Below are positions 35,600 through 43,388 of a DNA stretch of 64,000 nt, in pieces (within the stretch, counting starts at the first letter, position 1; each line of letters begins with the position of its first letter). Under the pieces are notes generated by a model that was given only the letters and a program-made list of their open reading frames with translations, searched no databases and had not been told where the DNA came from. Made by a program: the position numbers and the translations under genes. Source of the DNA: an uncultured Muribaculaceae bacterium (GTDB lineage Bacteria > Bacteroidota > Bacteroidia > Bacteroidales > Muribaculaceae); assembly GCA_910578095.1 (NCBI GenBank), contig CAJTOZ010000001.1, positions 186,001 to 250,000 on the forward strand, in the 5' to 3' direction.

Positions 35600-36700
35600 T
35601 CAGTTACAGCTTTTTATAGTATTCCTGTTTTTCAATACAAACGACGGCAACCGGCCGCACATGAGCCACGACAATGTGGCTGAGGGTTGCAGCACACGGT
35701 TGGTACACAGCACTACGCCTATGATGGCGGCGGCTATGGCTGCGCTGAACACAAAAGTGGGCACAAAACCAAGCCCCATTGCCGAAAGCAGCCCCCGGGC
35801 GCTCCCGAGCGGGAAGAGAAAGAAATAGTGAAGAAGATATATTGCCAGGCTCTCACGCCCGAGATACGCCCACATACGGGCCATCGGACGTCCGCCTGCA
35901 GGAGCACCGTCACCGAATGCGGCCTCGCTCCAAGGCTTCACCACTGCCACGCCCACTATGGCGAGCGAGATATGAAGCACAATTCCCACCACAAGCATCA
36001 TGTCCACATTGAGCCATGGAAATTCCCAGCTCCAGCATCTCATATACATGCAGATTCCTCCGATTATCAAAGCGGCTGTGGTCCATTCGGATTTACACAA
36101 CCGGTAGAAGAGGTCCTGATGCCTGTGCGCCATCGACCCGAATACGAAAACCGGGAAGAAACCCACTACAAGGGCGAGGCTGAGGTAGTTGTATATTATG
36201 CTTTTAGCCAGAAGGGCCGATACAATGACGCAGACAATCCATGCTGCCGCATACACAAGTATCTCTGTCAAGAGATTCCGGCACTTACGCACTATCGGCA
36301 CTACACATGCATAAACGACCATAATCTCGAACAGTACGAACGTGAACCAATAGCCGTTTTTGAATGTGGATGTCCAGAAACCGCTGAAAGTGGATTCAAG
36401 CGGGCTCTCCAACCCTGAATGTGGAAAATACCACACCCAGAGCATGCCCATGGCCACCATGGGCACCAACAGCTGCAGCGCACGTTTGGCCAGACCGCTG
36501 CCACGCGCCTCGGGCCTCCACGTCATCCATCCGCTTATGAAGAAAAACAATGGCATGTGCACCTCCCCTATGAACTTGAACAGCGGGGTGCGGTCTATCT
36601 CGCGCACGCAAAATGTTAACACATGGCCCATTACCACCATAAAAATGGCAATGCCTTTAAGCATATCGAAGTATTGCAGTCGCTGTTTAACAGCCGTCAT
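35600..36700 (-). CDS. Acyltransferase 3 family membrane protein
   Basis: 366 residues with about ten hydrophobic segments. The N-terminus has the OafA/WecH-type signature YFDMLKGIAIFMVVMGH with the catalytic-type His26, and the FFFISGW segment follows near 52. Such proteins O-acetylate or N-acetylate surface polysaccharides or lipids. It leads an operon with an aminotransferase and a HAD hydrolase, which suggests assembly of an acylated amino-sugar. It is transcribed away from menD. Confidence 0.88.
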   Translation of the reverse strand: MTAVKQRLQYFDMLKGIAIFMVVMGHVLTFCVREIDRTPLFKFIGEVHMPLFFFISGWMTWRPEARGSGLAKRALQLLVPMVAMGMLWVWYFPHSGLESPLESTFSGFWTSTFKNGYWFTFVLFEIMVVYACVVPIVRKCRNLLTEILVYAAAWIVCVIVSALLAKSIIYNYLSLALVVGFFPVFVFGSMAHRHQDLFYRLCKSEWTTAALIIGGICMYMRCWSWEFPWLNVDMMLVVGIVLHISLAIVGVAVVKPWSEAAFGDGAPAGGRPMARMWAYLGRESLAIYLLHYFFLFPLGSARGLLSAMGLGFVPTFVFSAAIAAAIIGVVLCTNRVLQPSATLSWLMCGRLPSFVLKNRNTIKSCN

Positions 36701-36728
36701 GATGCTATCGGTTTTTATGATTACGGCA

Positions 36729-36767
36729 CAAAATTACAATAAATATCGTGGATTTTCGCTAACTTTG
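36729..36767. promoter_or_regulatory. Divergent -7 elements: acyltransferase operon (-) and menD operon (+)
   Basis: Minus strand TAATTTTG at 36736-36729 points to the acyltransferase gene (about 24-nt leader). Plus strand TAACTTTG at 36760-36767 points to menD (about 5-nt leader). The two elements lie 23 bp apart in a 76-bp gap, so the promoters must overlap and could interfere. Neither has a clear -33 box. Confidence 0.58.
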
Positions 36768-36776
36768 TGCAACATT

Positions 36777-38450
36777 ATGCAGACTACCGATAAATATTCC
36801 TGCCGCTTCATGGCGCAGGCTTTGAAACATTACGGAATCACGCGTGTGGTGGTGTCTCCAGGCTCCCGCAACGCGCCGCTGATCGTGGCTCTCGCACGCA
36901 CGCAGGGCTTGGAATGCACTGTAGTCGTCGACGAGCGGTCGGCTGCATTTGTCGCTTTGGGGATGGCTGTCGAAAGCCACGGGCCGGTAGCTCTGGCATG
37001 CACAAGCGGAAGCGCTGCCCTCAACTATGCGCCGGCTCTTGCCGAAGCGTTCTACAGGCAAGTGCCGCTGATTGCCATAACCGCCGACCGGCCCGAGGAA
37101 TGGATAGACCAGGATGATGGCCAGACAATAAGGCAGGCGGGAGCTCTCGACGCAGTGGTGAAGGGATCTTTCAATATTCCGCCCGACCATGGCGCTGAGC
37201 CGCTGAGGCGTATGGGTCGCCGCCGGATATGCGATGCTATAGCTTTAGCCGGAAGTGAGCCATGCGGGCCGGTACACGTCAACATCCAGATAGACGAACC
37301 CATCAACGGAACCTGCGACGACAGTTCCGACTGTTTTACTTTTCCATCGTTCGTTGCCACGGAGCGCATCATGAGCGCAACTACGGCACAATCTCTTGCC
37401 GAGGAACTCGACAAGGCATCGCGCGTGATGGTGCTCGCGGGATTTATGCCCGGGCACAACGGCTTGTCGGAAAGTCTTGCCCAGCTGCCGCCGCATTGGG
37501 CTGTGCTGTGTGAGGAGCAGAGCAATCTCCGCGGACCCTTTGTCGGCAATATCGACGCCTCGCTGCGATTTATGGAAGCAGCCGAGAAAGAATCGCTGCT
37601 TTCGCCCGATATAGTCGTCACCATCGGAGGCTCTCTCACCTCAAGGATGATTAAGGCGGAATTGCGCGGTCGCAATATTCGCCATTGGCATGTGGGGCTG
37701 AGCGGCGGAAGTGTGGACTCGCTATTACATCTGGAGAAAAACATAGCCTGCACGACCCACGAGTTCTTCGAGGCCGTCGCGCCACGGCTCCACACACAGC
37801 CGGAAGCAAGATATCGCAACAATTGGCTTGCCGTCTCGGAGCGTGCCCGGAAAGCCACCACGGATTTTATGAATGAGGCTCCGTGGAGCGATTTTTCCGC
37901 TATGGGCTGTCTGCTGGCATCGCTGCCATCCGGAATACATCTGCATCTGAGCAACGGCACGGCGGTGAGATATGCGCAGCTGTTCGGCTGCAGTGGCGCG
38001 GCGTCAGTTGAATGCAACCGCGGCGTAAGCGGAATCGACGGATGCACCTCCACCGCCTTGGGGGCTGCCATAGCTGCAGGCAAGCCCACATTGATCGTAA
38101 GCGGCGACATGTGCGCGCAATACGACATGGCGGCACTGGCAATGTCGTCGATCCCCGACACATTCCGTATAGCGGTGCTCAACAACAGCGGAGGCGGCAT
38201 TTTCCGTTTTATCAAAGCCACACGCGACATGCCGGAGCTGGAGCATTATCTTGCCGCCGACGTGCGTCTGCCGCTGAAAGAGCTCGCCGACGGATTCGGG
38301 TTTGACTATTACGAAGCACACGACAAATCGTCGCTGGAAAAGATGCTGCCGGCATTTTTCTCCCCAGGATGCCGCCCGGCCATACTGAATATGATTACGC
38401 CTGCCGAAACAAGCGCGCAGATAATAAAAGACTATTTTTACAGAAAATGA
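36777..38450 (+). CDS. menD: SEPHCHC synthase (menaquinone biosynthesis)
   Basis: ThDP-dependent condensation of isochorismate with 2-oxoglutarate. 557 residues, the normal MenD size. The N-terminal SPGSRNAPL and the ThDP-activating Glu53 in VVVDERSAAF are intact, and the cofactor-binding GDMCAQYDM and NNSGGGIF segments lie near residues 444 and 464. The start at 36777 is set by the promoter; the much longer upstream reading frame overlaps the divergent gene. menB follows with an ATGA overlap. Confidence 0.95.
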   Translation: MQTTDKYSCRFMAQALKHYGITRVVVSPGSRNAPLIVALARTQGLECTVVVDERSAAFVALGMAVESHGPVALACTSGSAALNYAPALAEAFYRQVPLIAITADRPEEWIDQDDGQTIRQAGALDAVVKGSFNIPPDHGAEPLRRMGRRRICDAIALAGSEPCGPVHVNIQIDEPINGTCDDSSDCFTFPSFVATERIMSATTAQSLAEELDKASRVMVLAGFMPGHNGLSESLAQLPPHWAVLCEEQSNLRGPFVGNIDASLRFMEAAEKESLLSPDIVVTIGGSLTSRMIKAELRGRNIRHWHVGLSGGSVDSLLHLEKNIACTTHEFFEAVAPRLHTQPEARYRNNWLAVSERARKATTDFMNEAPWSDFSAMGCLLASLPSGIHLHLSNGTAVRYAQLFGCSGAASVECNRGVSGIDGCTSTALGAAIAAGKPTLIVSGDMCAQYDMAALAMSSIPDTFRIAVLNNSGGGIFRFIKATRDMPELEHYLAADVRLPLKELADGFGFDYYEAHDKSSLEKMLPAFFSPGCRPAILNMITPAETSAQIIKDYFYRK

Positions 38451-39265
38451 GAAACTGGACTAAGATCAAAGATTACACCGACATCCTTTTTGATTTCTAT
38501 AACGGCATTGCCCGCATCACCATCAACCGACCGGAAGTGTACAATGCTTTCCGCCCGCAGACAAACGCCGAGATGCTCGACGCTATGGACTATTGCCGCC
38601 GTACCCCCGCCGTGCGCGTGGTCGTGCTCACCGGCGCAGGCGACAAGGCTTTCTGCAGCGGCGGCGACCAGCATTACAAAAGTCGCGGCGGATATCGCGA
38701 TGAGGACGGCACCCCGCGGTTGAACGTACTGGAGCTGCACAAGGCCATCCGCTCCATACCGAAGCCTGTCATAGCCATGGTCAACGGCTACAGCATAGGC
38801 GGAGGAAATGTTCTCAATGTGGTCTGCGATCTGTCGATAGCCTCATCCACCGCACGCTTCGGACAGACTGGTCCTAAGGTTGGCAGTTTCGATGCCGGCT
38901 TCGGATCGTCCTATCTGGCACGTTGCGTGGGCCAGAAAAAGGCCCGCGAGATTTGGTTCCTGTGCCGCCAATACACAGCCGACGAGGCTCTGGCGATGGG
39001 CATGGTGAACGCCGTCGTAGAACCCTCGCGCCTGGAAGATGAGACTGTGGAATGGTGCGAGACCATCATGAAGCGCAGCCCGTTTGCCATACGCATGATC
39101 AAGCGCGCGCTCAATGCCGAGCTCGACGGACAGGCCGGCCTGATGGAGTTTGCCGGCGACGCCACTCTTATGTATTACCTTATGGACGAGGCTCAGGAAG
39201 GCAAAAACGCGTTCCTTGAAAAGCGCGACCCCGACTTCGACCGTTTCCCTCAGTTCCCGGGCTGA
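38447..39265 (+). CDS. menB: 1,4-dihydroxy-2-naphthoyl-CoA synthase
   Basis: Crotonase-fold enzyme that closes the naphthoquinone ring from succinylbenzoyl-CoA. 272 residues, normal for MenB. Key features are AFRPQT near residue 27, the oxyanion segment FCSGGDQ, NGYSIGGGNVL, and the DAGFGSSYL region that binds the side chain, with GMVNAVVE near the C-terminus. Its ATG overlaps the menD stop (ATGA) and its TGA overlaps the menC start (TGATG). Confidence 0.96.
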   Translation: MRNWTKIKDYTDILFDFYNGIARITINRPEVYNAFRPQTNAEMLDAMDYCRRTPAVRVVVLTGAGDKAFCSGGDQHYKSRGGYRDEDGTPRLNVLELHKAIRSIPKPVIAMVNGYSIGGGNVLNVVCDLSIASSTARFGQTGPKVGSFDAGFGSSYLARCVGQKKAREIWFLCRQYTADEALAMGMVNAVVEPSRLEDETVEWCETIMKRSPFAIRMIKRALNAELDGQAGLMEFAGDATLMYYLMDEAQEGKNAFLEKRDPDFDRFPQFPG

Positions 39266-40284
39266 TGACCGCTGCAACGGCTTCCTGGGCACCATATCGG
39301 CTTAATTTCCGATTTGAGGCCAGGACATCCAGGGAAAGGATGCGCGTCAAGGACACATACTTTGTGCGTGTGTGCCGCGGCCGGCGGGTGGCGTATGGCG
39401 AATGCGCCTTGTTCAGGGGCCTGAGTGCCGACGACACACCGGACTACGAAGAACGCCTGAGCTATTTTTGCCACCATCTGGACGAATTGCCGGAATGTGG
39501 ATACAGTTCCATACGTTTCGGCCTCGAGACCGCGTTGCGTAATCTTGACGCCAGTGCCGGCGACGGATGGGGCGGCACGGCCATACCCATCAACGGACTT
39601 GTGTGGATGGGCGATAAATCTCTGATGGCAGAGCGCATAGAGGCAAAACTGGCCGATGGTTTCAAGGTTCTGAAACTGAAAATCGGGGGAATCGATTTTG
39701 AAGATGAACTGGACCTGCTGGACGCGGTGCGCGCACGCTTCTCACCGGCGGAACTTGAAATAAGACTGGATGCCAATGGTTCTTTCCGGCCCGACAGGGC
39801 GCTGCAATGTCTGGAACGTCTGAGCACCTACAGCATTCACTCCATAGAGCAACCCGTGGCGGCAAAGCAGCCGTCTGCCATGCGCCACATATGCCGGCAC
39901 AGCCCTATTCCGGTGGCGCTGGACGAAGAGCTCATAGGCTGCACGAGCATGGAGGAGAAGCGTCAGATGCTCGACTATATCCATCCGTCATACATCATTC
40001 TGAAGCCGGCGCTGTGCGGTGGACTTAGCGGGGCGGAGGAATGGGCGGACGCCGCAGAAAGCGCATCCATCCCATATTGGTTCACCTCGGCGCTCGAGAG
40101 CAACATTGGCCTCGATGCCATAGCGCGCACAGCCATTAGCCGTGGCATTGACATCCCGCAGGGGCTCGGCACAGGCGAGCTGTACACAAACAATATCATC
40201 TCTCCCATCTCGCGCATTGGTGCGTCACTGCACTACGACACGGGCCGCAGATGGGAAATACCCCAACTGCCGTGGAATATATAG
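39265..40284 (+). CDS. menC: o-succinylbenzoate synthase
   Basis: Enolase-superfamily dehydratase making o-succinylbenzoate from SHCHC. 339 residues. The catalytic set is complete: Lys137/Lys139 (LKLKIGG), metal ligands Asp169 (RLDANG), Glu195 (IEQPV) and Asp220 (ALDEEL), and Lys247 (ILKPA). Translation is coupled to menB by a 1-nt stop-start overlap, and its last 34 nt overlap menE. Confidence 0.94.
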   Translation: MTAATASWAPYRLNFRFEARTSRERMRVKDTYFVRVCRGRRVAYGECALFRGLSADDTPDYEERLSYFCHHLDELPECGYSSIRFGLETALRNLDASAGDGWGGTAIPINGLVWMGDKSLMAERIEAKLADGFKVLKLKIGGIDFEDELDLLDAVRARFSPAELEIRLDANGSFRPDRALQCLERLSTYSIHSIEQPVAAKQPSAMRHICRHSPIPVALDEELIGCTSMEEKRQMLDYIHPSYIILKPALCGGLSGAEEWADAAESASIPYWFTSALESNIGLDAIARTAISRGIDIPQGLGTGELYTNNIISPISRIGASLHYDTGRRWEIPQLPWNI

Positions 40285-41198
40285 ACTTTGTGTCGGAATG
40301 GCGCGACAGCGGAAACCACATATCCGCCCACACATCCGGAAGTACCGGCACGCCCAAGGAGATACGGTTGCTGAAATCCGATATGAGACGTTCCGCAGCA
40401 TGTGCGGCCAGGATGTTCGGCCTGGACGAAAGCTGTGTTGTGGCCTCTGCACTGCCGTTCTCATCCATCGCCACAAAAATGGCTGTGGTAAGACACCTTG
40501 TGGCAGGATGCCGCTATGCTGAGATAGCACCAAGCAATGAGCTGCGGTTGCCGCCCCACGTGGATCTCCTCTCCGTGGGACCTTCTCAAGCTCTTTATCT
40601 TCTTGAGCACCCGGAACTGGCGCGCCGCATAAAGCATCTGCTTGTGGGCGGGGCACCAATGAGCGCTCAATTGCGCCAGGGACTGATACGTTGTGGCTAC
40701 GATGTATACGAGAGCTACGGCATGACGGAAACATGCAGCAATGTGGCGCTCCGGCACGGCAACGACGATTACTTCACGGCCAATGATGGAATCTCATTCG
40801 ACCTCGACCCTCGGGGATGTCTCATAGTGCGGGCCCCTGAATATTCTTTCGATGGCACCGTCACAAACGATTTGGCAGAATTAATCTCGCCGGAAAAATT
40901 CCGATGGCTGGGGCGGTTCGACAATGTGATAAACAGCGGCGGAATAAAAATTTTCCCGGAAATGCTTGAAAAGGAGCTTGCGGCATACATCGGTGTTCCG
41001 TTCTACATAATCGGACGCCCCGACCCCAAATGGGGCACAGCCGTGGTAATGGTGGTGGAAGGCGACGACATTGCGGCAGAGGAAGCACGGAAAGCATTAA
41101 GTTCTTTTCCCGATCGCGTCCGGTGTCCGAAGGACGTTGTGGCCATACGGCATTTTCAGCATACTTCCACAGGTAAGGTGCGCAGGATAATGCCGTAA
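40251..41198 (+). CDS. menE: o-succinylbenzoate-CoA ligase, compact form
   Basis: Adenylates o-succinylbenzoate and transfers it to CoA. All core adenylate-forming motifs are present: HTSGSTGTPKE (27-37), ESYGMTETC, GRFDNVINSGGIKIFP and the C-terminal TGKVRR lysine loop. At 315 residues it is much shorter than the 450-490 of E. coli or Bacillus MenE; the P-loop sits only 27 residues from the start, so most of the N-terminal subdomain is gone. The 34-nt overlap with menC means the start cannot be moved far. Shortened MenE is known in Bacteroidetes, so this is likely functional. Confidence 0.9.
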   Translation: MGNTPTAVEYIDFVSEWRDSGNHISAHTSGSTGTPKEIRLLKSDMRRSAACAARMFGLDESCVVASALPFSSIATKMAVVRHLVAGCRYAEIAPSNELRLPPHVDLLSVGPSQALYLLEHPELARRIKHLLVGGAPMSAQLRQGLIRCGYDVYESYGMTETCSNVALRHGNDDYFTANDGISFDLDPRGCLIVRAPEYSFDGTVTNDLAELISPEKFRWLGRFDNVINSGGIKIFPEMLEKELAAYIGVPFYIIGRPDPKWGTAVVMVVEGDDIAAEEARKALSSFPDRVRCPKDVVAIRHFQHTSTGKVRRIMP

Positions 41199-41264
41199 AA
41201 CGCTTCCGAAAGGCCCTAAAGTAAGCGCAAAACGTGTGCCGGGACCAACTTTTATTGTGTTTTT

Positions 41265-41295
41265 TTTGTTAATTAGGAAAACTGTAGTAATTTTG
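41265..41295 (+). promoter_or_regulatory. Promoter of rho with long leader
   Basis: -33 TTTG (41265-41268) and -7 TAATTTTG (41288-41295), spacing 19 nt: the best consensus match in the window. Transcription should start near 41302, giving a leader of about 140 nt before the rho ATG at 41445. Long rho leaders are often sites of autoregulation. I see no strong hairpin in the leader. Confidence 0.72.
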
Positions 41296-41444
41296 TGCTC
41301 GGAAAGACGCTCTATTCATTGCAGTTTTTCTAAAATCCCTCTTATATATTTTATCATTCAGGATATCTACAGGACGCAGGTCATCAAACGGTATTTGTGC
41401 TTGATGCAGGACCGCACCCGATCAGTATTCCCCCTACATTATAT

Positions 41445-43313
41445 ATGTACAACATTTCAGAATTGAACGAAATGGGCGACGCCGAACTCCGTAGCGTGGC
41501 CGAAAACATGGGTCTGAAAAAAATCGATCCCACAAAAAAAGAAGAATTAATATACAGAATCCTTGACCAGCAGGCTGTCGACCGGGCTTCGGCCGGTGCC
41601 GAACGCCGACGCGCCAGCGAAGCCGAGGACCAGGCTGAGCCCAAGAAACGCACTCGCCGGAAGAAGAACGACACGCCGGAAGCGGAAAGCAAACCCGCCG
41701 GAAAAACATCGGCCAAATCTGTCGAGCCTAAATCACAGTCCGAGGGTGCTGAAGCCGAAGCCCCACGGAAACGCCGCGGACGCCCCTCGAAAAAAGAATT
41801 GGAGGAACGCAAGCTGCGTGAAGAGCAGGAACAGCAGCAGACACCGGACGTGAACGGCACGGAAGCCAATGAAAACACCACGGAGCAGCCCGCTCAGATG
41901 CAGCCCGACACCACCCCGGCTCCCACCGCCGCCACTCCCGCGGAAGAAGAGCAGCAGCCCAAGCGGGACTTCCGCCCCTCGGCCAACGCCGACACTTCTC
42001 TCGGCACATTCTTCCCACGCAGCGAAGGGCGCAAGTTTGTGCCGCGCTCGCAGCGCGAGCGTGAGGAGGCCGAGAAAGTTCAACCTCAGGCACCGATCAC
42101 CATCGCCGAACCCGGACAGCAAGTTCCGGGCCAGCAGCAGGGCAAAAAAAACAAAAACCGCAAGGAGCGGCAGCCGCAGGCCCCGCGTTTTGACTTCGCA
42201 GGACTTCTCGAAACAGCCGGTGTGCTGGAGATAGAACCACAGGGCCACGGATTCCTCCGCTCGAGCGATTTCAATTATATGCCCAGCCCCGACGACATCT
42301 ATGTGTCGCAGGCGCAGATAAAACAATTCGGTCTCAAGACAGGCGACGTAGTCGAGGCTTCTGTTCGGCCGCCGCGTGAAAACGACAAATACTTCATACT
42401 CACGGATGTGCTGCGTGTCAATGGCCGTTCTCTCGACTTCATTCGCGACCGCGTCCCCTTCGAGCACCTCACCCCACTCTTCCCCGACGAGAAGTTCAAC
42501 ATCACAGGAGGCTCAAGCAGCAACATGTCTACCCGCGTTGTCGATATGTTCGCACCTATCGGCAAAGGACAGCGCGGCCTGATTGTGGCTCCGCCCAAAA
42601 CCGGTAAGACACTACTCCTAAAGGATGTAGCCAACGCCATTGCGGAAAACCACCCCGAGACATACATCATCATACTCCTGATCGACGAGCGCCCCGAGGA
42701 AGTCACCGACATGCAGCGCAGCGTCAATGCGGAAGTCATAGCCAGCACATTCGATGAACCGGCCGACCGCCATGTGCGCATCGCCGGAATCGTGCTGGAA
42801 AAAGCCAAGCGAATGGTGGAATGCGGCCACGATGTAGTCATACTGCTTGACTCCATCACACGCCTCGCACGCGCCTACAACACCTGTGCCCCCGCTTCCG
42901 GAAAAATCCTGAGCGGCGGCGTGGATGCCAACGCCCTCCAGAAGCCTAAACGCTTCTTCGGAGCCGCCCGCAACATAGAAGGTGGCGGATCGCTCACAAT
43001 TATAGCCACAGCACTTACGGAAACATCATCCAAGATGGACGAGGTGATATTCGAGGAATTCAAAGGCACGGGCAACATGGAGCTCCAGCTCGACCGCAAG
43101 CTCTCCAACAAGCGCATATTCCCCGCAGTGGACATCATGGCTTCCAGCACACGCCGGGACGATTTGCTGCTGCGCCCGGAGACTCTCAACCGCATGTGGA
43201 TCCTGCGACGCTTCCTCGGCGACCGCAACAGTGTGGAAGCTATGGAATTCATCAAAGACCGCATGGAACGCACTCGCGACAACGACGAACTGCTACGCAC
43301 CATGGGCGATTGA
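41445..43313 (+). CDS. rho: Transcription termination factor Rho with long disordered insert
   Basis: 622 residues, about 200 longer than E. coli Rho. Residues 1-43 form the Rho N-terminal helical domain. Residues 44-250 are low-complexity: first Lys/Arg/Glu-rich with an AT-hook-like KRRGRPSKK (109-117), then Gln/Pro/Thr/Glu-rich. The RNA-binding cold-shock domain starts near 252 (FAGLLETAGVLEI). The ATPase domain has the P-loop APPKTGKT (382-389), DERPEEV and DSITRLARAYN. In B. thetaiotaomicron a disordered insert in Rho has been reported to drive phase separation and gut fitness; this insert is in the same place. The start at 41445 matches MYNISELNE of other Bacteroidales Rho. Confidence 0.96.
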   Translation: MYNISELNEMGDAELRSVAENMGLKKIDPTKKEELIYRILDQQAVDRASAGAERRRASEAEDQAEPKKRTRRKKNDTPEAESKPAGKTSAKSVEPKSQSEGAEAEAPRKRRGRPSKKELEERKLREEQEQQQTPDVNGTEANENTTEQPAQMQPDTTPAPTAATPAEEEQQPKRDFRPSANADTSLGTFFPRSEGRKFVPRSQREREEAEKVQPQAPITIAEPGQQVPGQQQGKKNKNRKERQPQAPRFDFAGLLETAGVLEIEPQGHGFLRSSDFNYMPSPDDIYVSQAQIKQFGLKTGDVVEASVRPPRENDKYFILTDVLRVNGRSLDFIRDRVPFEHLTPLFPDEKFNITGGSSSNMSTRVVDMFAPIGKGQRGLIVAPPKTGKTLLLKDVANAIAENHPETYIIILLIDERPEEVTDMQRSVNAEVIASTFDEPADRHVRIAGIVLEKAKRMVECGHDVVILLDSITRLARAYNTCAPASGKILSGGVDANALQKPKRFFGAARNIEGGGSLTIIATALTETSSKMDEVIFEEFKGTGNMELQLDRKLSNKRIFPAVDIMASSTRRDDLLLRPETLNRMWILRRFLGDRNSVEAMEFIKDRMERTRDNDELLRTMGD

Positions 43314-43344
43314 ACCCTGCGCCACTACTGACGGCAAATATACG

Positions 43345-43370
43345 CGGCCGGGCAATTTTTTGCCCGGCCG
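43345..43370 (+). terminator. Hairpin downstream of rho
   Basis: An 11-bp perfect stem (CGGCCGGGCAA and TTGCCCGGCCG) with a TTTT loop, 31 nt after the rho stop. No T-run follows, so termination may be weak or the hairpin may protect the 3' end. Confidence 0.65.
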
Positions 43371-43388
43371 CACGTTATTATATACAAC

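Noticed and set aside
36360..36776. A much longer N-terminus for menD
   Set aside because: The extension lies antisense to the acyltransferase gene and upstream of the menD -7 element; the start at 36777 gives the usual MenD length.
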